Origin: [Erwinia] mediterraneensis
Lineage (GTDB): Bacteria; Pseudomonadota; Gammaproteobacteria; Enterobacterales; Enterobacteriaceae
Reading direction: 5' to 3'
DNA: 64,000 nucleotides
NCBI RefSeq assembly: GCF_900604315.1
Contig: NZ_LR026978.1
Location: forward strand, 3,052,325 to 3,116,324
Part shown: one piece after another, positions 1 through 10,093 of the stretch
Layout of the letters: each line of letters starts with the position of its first letter
How positions within the stretch are numbered: position 1 is the stretch's first letter
Translations under genes and position numbers: made by a program
Notes under the pieces: model-generated
Told to the model about the DNA's origin: nothing
The model's database searches: none
Seen by the model: the letters and a program-made list of their open reading frames with translations, nothing else

Positions 1-75
1 GGCTTTATTCAGACGATGGCCCTTGCTTTTCACCCCGTAAGCTGTCAGCTCGAAATTCTCATTTGCGGAGGAAGC

Positions 76-489
76 ATGCTCGACAAACTGGATGCGGCAA
101 TGCGATTCGGTACTGAAGCCCTTAACCTGCGTGCACAACGTCAGGAGATTCTGGCGTCCAATATCGCTAACGCAGATACGCCGGGCTATCAGGCACGGGA
201 TATTGACTTTGCCAGTGAGCTGAGTCGCGTGATGCAAAACGGACGTGCCGAAGGGCGCAGCATGGCGCTGAAGGTAACCTCGACACGCCACATCGAAGCG
301 CAAAACAATTCCCAGCCGGCACTGGATCTGCTCTATCGCATTCCCGATCAGCCTTCGGCGGATGGCAACACCGTTGATATGGATCGTGAGCGTACGCAGT
401 TCGCGGATAACAGCCTGAAATATCAAACCGATCTCACCCTCATCAGCAGCCAGATCAAAGGCATGATGAGCGTCTTGCAGGGGCAATAA
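76..489 (+). CDS. flgB: Flagellar basal-body rod protein FlgB
   Basis: Proximal rod subunit of the flagellar basal body, exported by the flagellar type III apparatus and assembled in the periplasm. The 137-residue product matches the family length. It has the N-terminal rod signature around [12 protein letters not shown] (residues 28-39) and a C-terminal amphipathic segment ending [11 protein letters not shown]. An upstream in-frame ATG at 16 exists, but the ATG at 76 has a GGAGGA ribosome site just before it and begins MLDKLDAA as in enterobacterial FlgB. It is first in a tightly packed operon, with flgC starting 2 bp after its stop. The operon promoter probably lies at or before the window edge. 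Confidence 0.97.
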   Translation: MLDKLDAAMRFGTEALNLRAQRQEILASNIANADTPGYQARDIDFASELSRVMQNGRAEGRSMALKVTSTRHIEAQNNSQPALDLLYRIPDQPSADGNTVDMDRERTQFADNSLKYQTDLTLISSQIKGMMSVLQGQ

Positions 490-491
490 AG

Positions 492-896
492 ATGGCATTG
501 CTGAATATTTTTGACATTGCCGGTTCAGCCATGACCGCACAATCCCAGCGACTCAACGTCAGCGCCAGTAACCTGGCCAACGCCGACAGCGTCACCGGGC
601 CGGACGGCCAGCCTTATGCGGCAAAACAGGTGGTGTTTCAGACCGATGCCGCCCCGGGCGCGGCGACCGGTGGTGTGCGCGTGGCGCAGGTGGTCGAGGA
701 CCCCTCTCCCGCCAGACTGGTCTATGACCCGGGTAACCCGATGGCTGATGACAAGGGCTACGTCAAGATGCCCAACGTCGATGTGGTAGCCGAGACGGTG
801 AACACCATGTCCGCTTCACGCAGCTATCAGGCCAACGTGGAAGTCCTGAATACCGTGAAATCAATGATGATGAAAACCCTGACCATGGGTCAATAA
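492..896 (+). CDS. flgC: Flagellar basal-body rod protein FlgC
   Basis: Proximal rod protein that joins FlgB, FlgF and FlgG in the periplasmic shaft. The product is 134 residues, the usual length. The N-terminal rod motif [10 protein letters not shown] (about residues 24-33) and the C-terminal part with [18 protein letters not shown] are both intact. These end helices form the coiled-coil tube of the rod. The gene lies 2 bp after flgB and 12 bp before flgD, so translation is probably coupled. Nothing is unusual. Confidence 0.97.
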   Translation: MALLNIFDIAGSAMTAQSQRLNVSASNLANADSVTGPDGQPYAAKQVVFQTDAAPGAATGGVRVAQVVEDPSPARLVYDPGNPMADDKGYVKMPNVDVVAETVNTMSASRSYQANVEVLNTVKSMMMKTLTMGQ

Positions 897-908
897 CGGA
901 GAGTAACT

Positions 909-1580
909 ATGGGCATCGCGGTAGGCGTTAATGAGTCGTTGGATCCCAGCGTCCTCAGTTCCAGCAGCAGCCAGACAGCCAATAATGCGCAGGACTTACA
1001 GAACCAGTTTCTGACCCTGCTGGTGACGCAGTTGCAGAACCAGGATCCAACCAACCCGATGGATAACAGCCAGCTGACGACCCAGCTGGCGCAGATCAAC
1101 ACGCTGGGCGGTATTGAAAAACTCAACACCACGCTGGGTTCGATTTCCGGTCAGATTACCGCTGGCCAGTCGCTACAGAGCTCGACGCTGATTGGTCACG
1201 GCGTGATGGTGAAAGGAACCCAGGTGCTGGTCGGCAACGGCACCAGCACACCTTTTGGCGTGGAGTTGGGCAGCGCGTCCACCGCGACCACGGCCACCAT
1301 TAAAGACAGCAATGGCAGCGTGGTACGCACCATTGAAATCGGCGGGCTCTCCGCCGGGGTACATACCTTCTCCTGGGACGGCAAGCTGGCCGACGGCTCT
1401 GCGGCACCGGACGGGAAATACAGCGTCTCTGTCGCCGCCAGTAACGGCTCAGAGCAGCTGGTGGCGCAGCCACTGAACTATGCGTACGTCAGCGGCGTCA
1501 GCACCACCGACAAAGTGACGCGTCTTGATCTCGGCACCATGGGCACTGCGACCCTGGATGAAATTCGTCAGATTCTCTGA
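909..1580 (+). CDS. flgD: Flagellar hook cap / hook assembly protein FlgD
   Basis: Scaffold cap at the tip of the growing hook that allows FlgE subunits to polymerise; it is discarded when FlgK arrives. The 223-residue protein has the conserved N-terminal segment FLTLLVTQLQNQDPTNPMDN (residues 36-55). A FlgD-type beta domain follows, with SWDGKLADGSAAPDGKY near residues 155-171. The N-terminal serine- and glutamine-rich export region is present. A GGAG ribosome site precedes the ATG. The long opposite-strand frames under this gene are shadows. Confidence 0.96.
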   Translation: MGIAVGVNESLDPSVLSSSSSQTANNAQDLQNQFLTLLVTQLQNQDPTNPMDNSQLTTQLAQINTLGGIEKLNTTLGSISGQITAGQSLQSSTLIGHGVMVKGTQVLVGNGTSTPFGVELGSASTATTATIKDSNGSVVRTIEIGGLSAGVHTFSWDGKLADGSAAPDGKYSVSVAASNGSEQLVAQPLNYAYVSGVSTTDKVTRLDLGTMGTATLDEIRQIL

Positions 1581-1605
1581 TTAACCTCTTAACAGGATAA
1601 AACAC

Positions 1606-2841
1606 ATGTCATTTTCCCAAGCGGTCAGCGGCCTGGGTGCTGCCTCCAGTAACCTCGACGTTATCGGCAACAACATCGCTAACTCCGCTACAGCAGGCTT
1701 TAAATCCAGTACCATCGCTTTCGCCGATATGTATGCCGGCTCTAAAGTGGGTCTCGGCACCAAAGTGGCTGCGGTGATCCAGAACTTTAACGATGGATCC
1801 ACCACCACCACCAGCCGCGGTCTTGACGTCGCGCTGAGCGGTAACGGCTTTTTCCGTATGGCTGATCAGAGCGGTGCGGTGTATTACTCACGTAACGGCC
1901 AGTTTACCCTGGATGCCGAACGTAACCTGGTGAATACCCAGGGCCTGAACGTGACCGGCTATCCGGCCAGCGGCACGCCGCCGACCATTCAGACCGGTGC
2001 TAACCCGGTAGCGCTGAGCATTCCGGCCACCCAGATGCAGGCGCGCGCGACCGCCAATGCTTCACTGGTTGCTAACCTGAACTCCACCGATCAAGTACCA
2101 GCCGTAGCTTTTGACGCCAGTAAGATCGACAGCTATAACGGCAAAAGCACTATCACTACCTTTGATTCCCAAGGGAACGATCATCAATTGGACCTTTATT
2201 TCGTTAAAGCTTCCACCCCAGCCAATACATGGAATGTGCATGCTCTGGATTCCACCACAGGTGGTAATGCTGGCGAGTTTAAGATGGCGTTTGATGAAAA
2301 CGGTACGATGACCGGCATTACTGGTGTTGGCACTACTGTTGCAACTGGTACCTCCGTTACCCTGACCATCAATGGTTCTAACGGTGCAGCAGCAAACCAG
2401 AACATTACCCTCAGCATGCTGAACAGCATGCAGCAGAACACCGGCGCCACGACCTTTGGTAACCCGACCCAGGATGGCTATGCACCGGGCGATCTGACCA
2501 GCTATGCGATCAACGATGACGGCACCATCACCGGTACCTACTCCAACCAGAAAACCCAGCTGCTGGGTCAGATTGTGCTGGCCAGCTTCTCAAACTCTGA
2601 AGGCCTGAAGTCAGAAGGCAACAACGTCTGGTCTGAAACCAACGCATCCGGACAGGCGGCCATCGGCCTGGCAAACACCGGCACCTATGGATCGCTGATC
2701 GCCGGCGCGCTGGAATCCTCCAACGTCGATATGAGCCAGGAACTGGTGAACATGATCGTGGCGCAGCGTAACTATCAGGCGAACGCCCAGACGATCAAAA
2801 CCCAGGATCAGATCCTCAACACACTGGTTAACTTGCGTTAA
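1606..2841 (+). CDS. flgE: Flagellar hook protein FlgE
   Basis: Main structural subunit of the flagellar hook, the universal joint between rod and filament. The product has 411 residues, close to the family's roughly 400. Both conserved ends are present: ASSNLDVIGNNIANSATAGF at residues 15-34 and the C-terminal ELVNMIVAQRNYQANAQTIK. The middle third (about 2085-2450) forms the surface-exposed variable domain. There the codons are visibly richer in A and T than in the flanking conserved parts, which suggests local recombination or relaxed selection. The gene sits between flgD and flgF in the expected order. Confidence 0.97.
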   Translation: MSFSQAVSGLGAASSNLDVIGNNIANSATAGFKSSTIAFADMYAGSKVGLGTKVAAVIQNFNDGSTTTTSRGLDVALSGNGFFRMADQSGAVYYSRNGQFTLDAERNLVNTQGLNVTGYPASGTPPTIQTGANPVALSIPATQMQARATANASLVANLNSTDQVPAVAFDASKIDSYNGKSTITTFDSQGNDHQLDLYFVKASTPANTWNVHALDSTTGGNAGEFKMAFDENGTMTGITGVGTTVATGTSVTLTINGSNGAAANQNITLSMLNSMQQNTGATTFGNPTQDGYAPGDLTSYAINDDGTITGTYSNQKTQLLGQIVLASFSNSEGLKSEGNNVWSETNASGQAAIGLANTGTYGSLIAGALESSNVDMSQELVNMIVAQRNYQANAQTIKTQDQILNTLVNLR

Positions 2842-2861
2842 TACGCTAACGGGATTGCCTT

Positions 2862-3620
2862 ATGGATCACGCAATATATACCGCCATGGGCGCCGCCAGT
2901 CAGACGCTGGATCAGCAGGCGGTCACGGCCAGCAATCTCGCCAACGCCTCCACGCCAGGTTTTCGTGCGCAGCTCAACGCGCTGCGCGCGGTGCCGGTCG
3001 AGGGCTGGTCGCTGCCGACCCGTACCCTGGTGGCCGCGTCAACCCCGGGTGCTGATATGAGCCCGGGGGCGATGAACTATACCGAGCGTCCGCTGGATGT
3101 GGCGGTACAGCAGGACGGCTGGCTGGCAGTACGCACCGCCGATGGCAGCGAGGCCTACACCCGTAACGGTAGCATGCAGATCAGCCCGACCGGCATTCTG
3201 ACGATCCAGGGCAACCCGGTAATGGGTGATGGCGGCCCGATCGCCGTGCCGCAAGGCGCGGAGCTGACCATTGCCGCCGATGGCTCGATTACTGCGCTGA
3301 ACGCCGGCGACGCCCCCAATGCCACTGTGCAGCTGGGACGTCTCAAACTGGTGAAGGCCACGGGTAGCGAGTTAACGCGCGGCGACGACGGCATGTTTCG
3401 TCTGACAGCAAATGCCCAGGCGCAACGTGGCGCGGTGCTGCCCAATGACGCTACCGTGCAGGTCATGCCGGGCGTGCTGGAAGGCAGTAACGTCAAGCCG
3501 GTGGAAACCATGGTTGATATGATCACCAATGCCCGCCGTTTTGAGATGCAAATGAAAGTGATCTCAAACGTGGATGAAAACGAACAAAAAGCCAACCAGC
3601 TGCTGAATATGAGCAGCTAA
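2862..3620 (+). CDS. flgF: Flagellar basal-body rod protein FlgF
   Basis: Proximal rod subunit connecting FlgB/FlgC to the distal rod. The product has 252 residues (E. coli about 251). The N-terminal motif [20 protein letters not shown] (residues 22-41) and the C-terminal [18 protein letters not shown] are typical of the FlgF/FlgG group. The start is [16 protein letters not shown], 20 bp after the flgE stop. No truncation is seen. Confidence 0.96.
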   Translation: MDHAIYTAMGAASQTLDQQAVTASNLANASTPGFRAQLNALRAVPVEGWSLPTRTLVAASTPGADMSPGAMNYTERPLDVAVQQDGWLAVRTADGSEAYTRNGSMQISPTGILTIQGNPVMGDGGPIAVPQGAELTIAADGSITALNAGDAPNATVQLGRLKLVKATGSELTRGDDGMFRLTANAQAQRGAVLPNDATVQVMPGVLEGSNVKPVETMVDMITNARRFEMQMKVISNVDENEQKANQLLNMSS

Positions 3621-3636
3621 GGCGCGAGGAAAAATA

Positions 3637-4419
3637 ATGATTCGTTCTTTATGGATCGCGAAAACCGGTCTTGACGCACAGCAAACCAATATGGACGTGA
3701 TCGCCAACAACCTGGCGAACGTCAGCACCAATGGCTTTAAACGCTCGCGTGCTGTGTTTGAAGATCTGATGTATCAGACGCTGCGTCAGCCGGGTGCTCA
3801 GTCGTCTGAACAGACCACGCTGCCTTCCGGTCTGCAGATCGGTACGGGTGTGCGTCCGGTCACCACGGAACGTCTGCACAATCAGGGTAACCTGTCGCAA
3901 ACCAGCAACTCGAAAGATGTGGCGATCAACGGCCAGGGCTATATCCAGGTACAGATGCCGGATGGCACCTCTGCGTATACCCGTGACGGCTCGTTCCAGG
4001 TGGATCAGAATGGCCAGCTGGTGACCAACGCCGGTTTCCCGGTGCAGCCAGGCATCACCATTCCGGCGAATGCGCTGAGCATTACCATTGCCCGCGATGG
4101 TGTGGTCAGCGTGACGCAGCAGGGCCAGGCGCAGGCGGTGCAGGTTGGACAGCTGACCCTGAGCACCTTTATCAACGACTCAGGTCTGGAAAGTATTGGT
4201 GAAAACCTCTACCAGGAAACTCAGGCTTCAGGCGCGCCGACCGAGAGCACCCCGGGCCAGAATGGCGCCGGTCTGATCTACCAGGGCTATGTTGAAACCT
4301 CAAACGTCAACGTGGCGGAAGAGCTGGTTACCATGATTCAGACCCAGCGTGCTTATGAAATTAACAGTAAAGCGATCAGCACCTCTGATCAGATGCTGCA
4401 AAAATTAACACAGGTGTAA
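3637..4419 (+). CDS. flgG: Flagellar distal rod protein FlgG
   Basis: Distal rod subunit, the shaft passing through the P and L rings. The product is exactly 260 residues, as in E. coli. It starts [20 protein letters not shown] and carries the [19 protein letters not shown] signature near residues 21-39. It ends with the conserved [20 protein letters not shown]. It follows flgF by 16 bp. A GC-rich hairpin separates it from flgH. Confidence 0.97.
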   Translation: MIRSLWIAKTGLDAQQTNMDVIANNLANVSTNGFKRSRAVFEDLMYQTLRQPGAQSSEQTTLPSGLQIGTGVRPVTTERLHNQGNLSQTSNSKDVAINGQGYIQVQMPDGTSAYTRDGSFQVDQNGQLVTNAGFPVQPGITIPANALSITIARDGVVSVTQQGQAQAVQVGQLTLSTFINDSGLESIGENLYQETQASGAPTESTPGQNGAGLIYQGYVETSNVNVAEELVTMIQTQRAYEINSKAISTSDQMLQKLTQV

Positions 4420-4432
4420 ACCGGTGCGTTAA

Positions 4433-4452
4433 GGGCCAGCTCCGGCTGGCCC
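4433..4452 (+). other. Intercistronic hairpin flgG-flgH
   Basis: A perfect 8-bp GC-rich inverted repeat (GGGCCAGC, loop TCCG, GCTGGCCC) lies between the flgG stop and the GTG start of flgH. No T-tract follows, so a full terminator is unlikely. It may stabilise the upstream message or adjust expression of the ring genes relative to the rod genes. The role is inference. Confidence 0.5.
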
Positions 4453-4482
4453 AACCCAGAATATGAATAAGGTCGTGACGCC

Positions 4483-5190
4483 GTGGCGAAGCAAGTGAAT
4501 ATCAAGCCTGGATACTGGTTAGTGGCAACGCTGCTGACCCTTAACGGTTGTGCGTTAGTGCCGCGCACGCCACTGGTGGAAGGGGCAACTTCGGCTCAGC
4601 CGCTGCCCTCTGCGCCGCCGGTGGTCAACGGCTCTATTTTTCAGGGTGTGGCGCCGCTTAACTACGGCTATCAGCCACTGTTTGAAGACCGTCGTCCACG
4701 TAACGTCGGCGATACGCTGACCATTACCCTGCAGGAAAATGTCAGCGCCAGTAAAAGCTCATCCGCTAACGCCAGCCGCGACGGCAGCAACAGCTTTGGC
4801 CTGAGTTCCATACCAACCGGTCTTGCCGGGCTGGTGGGTGCCGGTGGCGAAAAAGCCAATTTTGCGGCAGAAGGCAATAACGATTTCGCGGGCAAAGGTG
4901 GCGCTTCGGCCAATAACACCTTTACCGGCACCATTACCGTGACCGTTAATCAGGTGTTGTCCAATGGCAACCTGAAGGTGGTGGGTGAAAAACAGATCGC
5001 GATTAATCAGGGCACCGAGTTCATTCGTTTCTCAGGCGTGGTGAATCCGCGCACCATCAGTGCCAGCAACTCGGTGGTTTCAACGGCGGTGGCTGACGCA
5101 CGTATTGAGTACGTCGGTAACGGTTATATTAATGAAGCGCAGACCATGGGCTGGCTGCAACGCTTCTTCCTGAACATCTCACCGATGTAA
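4483..5190 (+). CDS. flgH: Flagellar L-ring lipoprotein FlgH
   Basis: Outer-membrane ring protein around the distal rod. The 235-residue product starts at a GTG. It has a signal peptide ending in a lipobox, LTLNGCALV, with the lipidated cysteine near residue 24. The mature part contains the conserved [20 protein letters not shown] stretch (about 66-85) and the C-terminal [13 protein letters not shown]. An upstream AAGG provides the ribosome site. It works with FlgI, whose gene starts 7 bp after the stop. Family length is about 232. Confidence 0.95.
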   Translation: MAKQVNIKPGYWLVATLLTLNGCALVPRTPLVEGATSAQPLPSAPPVVNGSIFQGVAPLNYGYQPLFEDRRPRNVGDTLTITLQENVSASKSSSANASRDGSNSFGLSSIPTGLAGLVGAGGEKANFAAEGNNDFAGKGGASANNTFTGTITVTVNQVLSNGNLKVVGEKQIAINQGTEFIRFSGVVNPRTISASNSVVSTAVADARIEYVGNGYINEAQTMGWLQRFFLNISPM

Positions 5191-5197
5191 GAGGGTT

Positions 5198-6310
5198 ATG
5201 ATGAAAAAGTTAACGTTGCTGCGCGTGGGCCTGGGCCTGCTGCTCGGCCTGAGTTTCCTGGTGCAGGCCGATCGCATACGTGACCTCACCACGGTACAGG
5301 GCGTGCGTGAAAACCAGCTGATTGGTTATGGCCTGGTGGTGGGACTGGATGGAACCGGGGATCAGACCACCCAGACGCCATTCACCACCCAGACGGTCAG
5401 TAACATGCTCTCTCAACTGGGGATCACGGTGCCACCCGGCACCAATATGCAGCTCAAGAACGTCGCGGCCGTGATGGTGACGGCGAAGCTGCCTTCCTTT
5501 GCCCGTCAGGGACAAACCCTGGATGTGGTGGTCTCGTCGCTGGGTAATGCGAAAAGCCTGCGCGGCGGTACGCTGCTGATGACGCCGATGAAAGGCGTTG
5601 ATAACCAGGTTTATGCGCTGGCCCAGGGCAATATTCTGGTTGGCGGTGCGGGAGCCCAGGCGGGCGGCAGCAGCGTACAGGTTAACCAGCTGAACGGTGG
5701 CCGCATCACCGGTGGCGCTACGGTCGAGCGTGAACTGCAAAGCAACTTCGGCAGCCAGAACGTTATCAACCTGCAGCTGAACACCGAAGATTTCACCATG
5801 GCACAACGCATTGCTGATGCCATTAACAGCCGCGGCGGCTACGGTGCCGCACAACCGCTTGATGCCCGTACCGTACAGGTGCGTGTCTCACCGAATAACA
5901 GTGCTCAGGTGCGCCTGCTGGCCGATATTCAGAACATTGATGTGGCTGTTCCGCTGGAAGACGCGAAGGTGATTATTAACTCGCGTACCGGCTCGGTGGT
6001 GATGAACCGCGAAGTAACGCTGAATACCTGTGCGGTGGCGCAGGGCAACCTCTCCGTCACGGTGAATCAGCAGCAGAACGTCAACCAGCCGAATACGCCA
6101 TTCGCTGGCGGTCAGACGGTGGTGACGCCGCAAACGCAGATCGATTTGCGCCAGAGCGGCGGCGCGCTGCAGCGGGTCAGCGCCAGCGCCAATCTGAATA
6201 ACGTGGTGCGCGCGCTGAATGCGCTGGGTGCGTCCCCGATTGAACTGATGTCCATTTTGCAGTCGATGCAGAGTGCCGGCTGTTTACGCGCCAGACTGGA
6301 AATTATCTGA
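5198..6310 (+). CDS. flgI: Flagellar P-ring protein FlgI
   Basis: Periplasmic ring protein that embeds the rod in the peptidoglycan layer. The product is 370 residues from the ATG at 5198; the adjacent ATG at 5201 is equally possible. A Sec signal peptide spans about residues 1-24 ([15 protein letters not shown]). The mature start [20 protein letters not shown] is highly conserved. Two cysteines (NTCAVAQ and SAGCLRA) correspond to the disulfide pair made by DsbA in E. coli FlgI. The stop codon shares its last base with the flgJ start. Confidence 0.96.
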   Translation: MMKKLTLLRVGLGLLLGLSFLVQADRIRDLTTVQGVRENQLIGYGLVVGLDGTGDQTTQTPFTTQTVSNMLSQLGITVPPGTNMQLKNVAAVMVTAKLPSFARQGQTLDVVVSSLGNAKSLRGGTLLMTPMKGVDNQVYALAQGNILVGGAGAQAGGSSVQVNQLNGGRITGGATVERELQSNFGSQNVINLQLNTEDFTMAQRIADAINSRGGYGAAQPLDARTVQVRVSPNNSAQVRLLADIQNIDVAVPLEDAKVIINSRTGSVVMNREVTLNTCAVAQGNLSVTVNQQQNVNQPNTPFAGGQTVVTPQTQIDLRQSGGALQRVSASANLNNVVRALNALGASPIELMSILQSMQSAGCLRARLEII

Positions 6311-7251
6311 TGGCTGATCTGGATAGCCTGACCGGAGCGGCATATGACAGCCGCTCACTCAACGAACTGAAACGCCAGGCGAGCAGCGACCCGCAGGGCA
6401 AAGCGCTGCAGGTGGCGAAACAGGTGCAAGGGATGTTCGTGCAGATGATGCTGAAGAGCATGCGCGCCGCGCTGCCGCAGGACGGCATCCTGAGCAACGA
6501 TCAAACACGCCTCTATACCTCGCTGTACGATCAGCAGATCGCGCAGGAAATCGGTAATCGCGGACTGGGGCTGGCGGAAACCATCGTGAAACAGATGCAG
6601 CCTGCGCAGGCGCCGGACGAGAAGGCGGGCACCGTGCCGATGAAGCTGGATAACAACTTTATCGTCTCCAGTATGGCACCGGTGCAGCTGGAGCAGATGG
6701 TGCGTAAAGCGCTGCCGCGTCTGCCCGTGTCACCCGCCGATCTGCCCGGCGACAGCAGCGAGTTTATTGCCCAGCTGGCGCAGCCGGCGAAAATCGCCAG
6801 CGAGCAGAGCGGTATCCCGCATCACCTGATTCTGGCGCAGGCGGCGCTGGAGTCGGGCTGGGGCCAGCGTCAGATTCTGACTCGCGACGGTAAGCCCAGC
6901 TATAACGTGTTCGGCATTAAGGCCAGCGGCAACTGGCAGGGCGAAACCACCGATATCATGACCACCGAATATGAGCATGGCGAGGCGAAAAAAGTGCGCG
7001 CCAGCTTCCGCGTGTATGGCTCCTATCTGGAAGCGATCAGCGATTACGTGAAGCTACTGACCAACAACCCGCGCTACGCCGCGGTCAGCAATGCCCAGAC
7101 GGCGGAGCAGGGCGCGCACGCGTTGCAGGCGGCGGGTTACGCCACCGATCCGCGTTACGCGCAAAAACTGGTAGGAATGATTCAGCAATTCAAAGGCATG
7201 GGCGAAAAAGTGGTGAAAGCCTACAGTCAGGATTTAAGCAGTCTGTTCTGA
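6310..7251 (+). CDS. flgJ: Flagellar rod cap and peptidoglycan hydrolase FlgJ
   Basis: Bifunctional protein. The N-terminal half (about residues 1-150) caps the growing rod. The C-terminal half is a glucosaminidase that opens peptidoglycan for rod passage. The length of 313 residues equals the E. coli protein. The N-terminal part shows VQGMFVQMMLKSMRAALPQD. The hydrolase part has the catalytic glutamate context QAALESGWGQRQI near residue 180 and then YNVFGIKASGNWQGETT. The gene overlaps flgI by one base and ends the flgB-J transcription block before the flgK promoter. Confidence 0.96.
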   Translation: MADLDSLTGAAYDSRSLNELKRQASSDPQGKALQVAKQVQGMFVQMMLKSMRAALPQDGILSNDQTRLYTSLYDQQIAQEIGNRGLGLAETIVKQMQPAQAPDEKAGTVPMKLDNNFIVSSMAPVQLEQMVRKALPRLPVSPADLPGDSSEFIAQLAQPAKIASEQSGIPHHLILAQAALESGWGQRQILTRDGKPSYNVFGIKASGNWQGETTDIMTTEYEHGEAKKVRASFRVYGSYLEAISDYVKLLTNNPRYAAVSNAQTAEQGAHALQAAGYATDPRYAQKLVGMIQQFKGMGEKVVKAYSQDLSSLF

Positions 7252-7260
7252 TTTTCAGCC

Positions 7261-7287
7261 TCAAGTTTCACGCTGGCACGTCGATAA
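7261..7287 (+). promoter_or_regulatory. Sigma-28 (FliA) promoter for flgKL
   Basis: TCAAGTTT (7261-7268), an 11-bp spacer and GTCGATAA (7280-7287) match the flagellar sigma factor consensus TAAAGTTT-N11-GCCGATAA at 14 of 16 positions. The site lies just after flgJ and 84 bp before flgK. In enterobacteria flgKL is transcribed both by read-through from flgB and from its own class 3 promoter, so position and sequence agree. Confidence 0.85.
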
Positions 7288-7370
7288 CAGAGAAAGGCCG
7301 CGAGCGTTTTCGCCCGTTGGCAACCGCATTATTGACTGCCAGTCCGGTGAACGGAAACTAAGGAACCGAG

Positions 7371-9014
7371 ATGTCCAGCATAATTAACTCCGCCATGAGC
7401 GGGCTTAGCGCCGCGCAGGCCGCCTTAAGTAACACCAGCAACAACATCAGTAATTACACTGTGGCGGGCTATTCGCGGCAGACCACGCTGCTCTCTCAGG
7501 CGCAAAGCACCCTGATGGGCAACACCTATTACGGTAATGGCGTGACGGTGACCGGCGTACAGCGTGAGTATGATGAATTTATTACTTCTCAGCTGCGCAG
7601 CGCCAGCGCCACCAGCAGCGCAGTGACGACGCAATACAATCAGATCTCCAGTATTGATGATCTGCTGTCTACCTCGACCACCAGCCTCTCTAATTCGCTG
7701 CAAAGCTTCTTTACCAACGTGCAGAACGTGGTCAGTAACGCGGACGATCCCTCGGCACGCCAGTCGATGCTCAGCTACGCACAGGGTCTGGTGAACCAGT
7801 TCCAGACCACGTCAAACTATCTGACGAATATGCAGAGCAACGTCAACATTGATATCGCCTCCAGCGTAGCGCAAATCAATACCTATAGCGACCAGATTGC
7901 CGATCTCAACAAGCAGATCGCTAAGCTCACCAGCGGAAGCGGCGCTGCGCCGAACAACCTGCTGGACCAGCGCGATCAGCTGGTCAACGATCTGAACAAT
8001 ATCGCTGGCGTGTCGGTTTCACAGCAGGATGGTCACTATGTGGTCGCCATGGGCAGCGTAACGCTGGTCAGCGGCACCAAATCCACCGACCTGGTGGCGA
8101 TGCCTTCCGACAGTGATCCGACGCGTATTACAGTGGGTTATGTAGATAACATGGCCGGTAATGTCCAACTGCCGGAAAAAATGCTTACTACCGGTTCTCT
8201 GGGCGGCCTGTTGGCTTTTCGCCGTGAGGATCTGGATACGGCGCAGAATCAGCTGGGACAACTGGCGGCCGCTTTTACCTCCAGCTTTAACGAAGTGCAT
8301 AAACAAGGTTTCGACAGCGAAGGTAACCCGGGCACTGACTTTTTCACTATCGGTAGCCCGACAGTCCTGGGTAACAGCAAAAACAGCTCTGCTACGACGG
8401 TAACGGCCAGCTGGAACGATGCCGGCGCACTGAAAGCCTCTAATTACACGGTCAGCTATGACGGCACCAGCTGGTCTGTGACGCGTATGTCTGACAATGT
8501 TAAAGTGACGCCGACGCAGGATGTTGATGCGTCAGGTAACACGACCCTGAGTTTTGAAGGGGTCACGCTCACAGTTGACGGGACGCCTGCTGCAAAAGAC
8601 AGCTTCCTGGTAAAACCGGTACAGAATGTGATTGGCGGCATGTCAGTGGCGATCACCAGTGAATCACAGATTGCCGCCGCCGCTGCGCCGGGCGGTGAGA
8701 GCGATAACCGCAACGCGCAGAAACTGCTCGATTTGCAGGACGCGAATGTGGTTAACGGTAATGCAACTCTGTCACAGGCTTACGCCAGCCTGGTAAGCAG
8801 CGTGGGCAACAAAACCAATTCACTGCAGGTCACCAGCACTTCCCAGGAGCATGTGGTCAATCAGTTGAGCGACCGCCAGCAGTCGGTTTCCGGCGTGAAC
8901 CTGGATGAAGAGTACGCCAACCTGACCAAATATCAGCAGTTTTATATGGCGAATGCGCAGGTTTTGCAGGCAGCCAGTGCGATTTTCGATGCGCTGCTGA
9001 GCGCAACCCGATAA
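7371..9014 (+). CDS. flgK: Flagellar hook-associated protein 1 FlgK
   Basis: First hook-filament junction protein; it replaces the FlgD cap. The 547 residues equal the E. coli length. The N-terminal MSGLSAAQAALSNTSNNISN (about 9-28) and the C-terminal ANLTKYQQFYMANAQVLQAA are the conserved polymerisation regions. The central part, about residues 320-410, is the variable domain (ASWNDAGALKASNYTVSYDG). An AAGGA ribosome site precedes the ATG. It is driven by the sigma-28 site at 7261-7287 and is followed 20 bp later by flgL. Confidence 0.96.
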   Translation: MSSIINSAMSGLSAAQAALSNTSNNISNYTVAGYSRQTTLLSQAQSTLMGNTYYGNGVTVTGVQREYDEFITSQLRSASATSSAVTTQYNQISSIDDLLSTSTTSLSNSLQSFFTNVQNVVSNADDPSARQSMLSYAQGLVNQFQTTSNYLTNMQSNVNIDIASSVAQINTYSDQIADLNKQIAKLTSGSGAAPNNLLDQRDQLVNDLNNIAGVSVSQQDGHYVVAMGSVTLVSGTKSTDLVAMPSDSDPTRITVGYVDNMAGNVQLPEKMLTTGSLGGLLAFRREDLDTAQNQLGQLAAAFTSSFNEVHKQGFDSEGNPGTDFFTIGSPTVLGNSKNSSATTVTASWNDAGALKASNYTVSYDGTSWSVTRMSDNVKVTPTQDVDASGNTTLSFEGVTLTVDGTPAAKDSFLVKPVQNVIGGMSVAITSESQIAAAAAPGGESDNRNAQKLLDLQDANVVNGNATLSQAYASLVSSVGNKTNSLQVTSTSQEHVVNQLSDRQQSVSGVNLDEEYANLTKYQQFYMANAQVLQAASAIFDALLSATR

Positions 9015-9034
9015 GTAACAAGGACTGATTAATT

Positions 9035-9997
9035 ATGCGACTCAGTACCAATATGATTTTCAACCAGCAGGTGCGCGGCATCACCGACTCTCAGGCCTCA
9101 TGGCTGAAAGTGGGTGAGCAGCTCTCCAGTGGTCGACGCGTCACCAACCCTTCTGACGATCCCATTGCGGCCTCCCGTGCCGTGGTGCTTTCGCAGACCC
9201 AGACGCAAACCAAACAATATGCGCTGGCGCGCACTTTCGCCAGTCAGGGCTTGTCGATGGAAGAGAACACGCTGAAAAGCGTTACGACAAGCATCCAGGC
9301 GGCACAAACCAAGATCGTCAATGGTTCTACCGGTACCCTGAGCGATGATGACCGCGGATCGCTGGCCACTGAACTGGAGGGGATTCGTGCCCAGTTGCTG
9401 AACCTGGCCAACAGCAAAGATGGCAACGGTCGTTATATCTTTGCCGGTTACAACACCGACAAGGCCCCTTTCGATGACACTACGGGCAGCGTGACCTATG
9501 TCGGCGGCACCGAGGCGATTACGCAAAAGGTGGACAGCAGCCGCTCCATGACCGTGAGTCATACCGGTGATGCGGTGTTTATGTCGATTACCGGCAATGC
9601 GACGCCGGAGCCGAACGGTGACCCGAGCGAGACCAATCTGTTTAACATGCTCGACAGTGCGATTGCAGCGCTGCGCACGCCGCAGACTGATGCGGATGAC
9701 GCCACGAAACAGAGCTTCCAGGATGCCATGGATAAAACCAACCGTGGCCTGAGCAACGCGCTGAATAATGTGCTGGCCGTACGTTCTGAAATCGGTATTC
9801 AGCTGTCCGAGCTCGATACGCTGAATGCTCAGGGTGACGATCGTCAGCTGATTTTGACCACCGAGATGAGCGATCTGGTGGATGTCGACTATACCGAGGC
9901 AATCTCCAGCTACACCATGCAGCAAACAGCGCTGCAGGCGTCTTATAAGACCTTTACTGACATGTCCAAAATGTCGCTGTTCCAGCTGAACGCGTAA
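9035..9997 (+). CDS. flgL: Flagellar hook-associated protein 3 FlgL
   Basis: Second junction protein between FlgK and the flagellin filament. The product is 320 residues (E. coli about 317). The start MRLSTNMIFNQQVRGITDSQ and the flagellin-like segment SGRRVTNPSDDPIAASRAV (residues 32-50) are diagnostic. The C-terminus has DYTEAISSYTMQQTALQASY. It is the last flagellar gene here and is followed by a strong terminator. In E. coli flgL is also next to the convergent rne. Confidence 0.96.
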   Translation: MRLSTNMIFNQQVRGITDSQASWLKVGEQLSSGRRVTNPSDDPIAASRAVVLSQTQTQTKQYALARTFASQGLSMEENTLKSVTTSIQAAQTKIVNGSTGTLSDDDRGSLATELEGIRAQLLNLANSKDGNGRYIFAGYNTDKAPFDDTTGSVTYVGGTEAITQKVDSSRSMTVSHTGDAVFMSITGNATPEPNGDPSETNLFNMLDSAIAALRTPQTDADDATKQSFQDAMDKTNRGLSNALNNVLAVRSEIGIQLSELDTLNAQGDDRQLILTTEMSDLVDVDYTEAISSYTMQQTALQASYKTFTDMSKMSLFQLNA

Positions 9998-10043
9998 CTG
10001 TACTGACGATTTGAGCGCACTTAAACCGGGTGTGCTTGATTTC

Positions 10044-10078
10044 TCCCACGGCCTGCGAAGCCCGTGGGATTTTTTTTG
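10044..10078 (+). terminator. Rho-independent terminator after flgL
   Basis: The 8-bp stem TCCCACGG / CCGTGGGA is followed by an eight-T run (after one A), a classical intrinsic terminator for the flagellar operon. It begins 47 bp after the flgL stop. Confidence 0.9.
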
Positions 10079-10093
10079 TCTGCAGATTGCTGG

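Noticed and set aside
9098-9925. 275-codon minus-strand frame opposite flgL
   Set aside because: Lies fully inside flgL and mirrors its codon periodicity.
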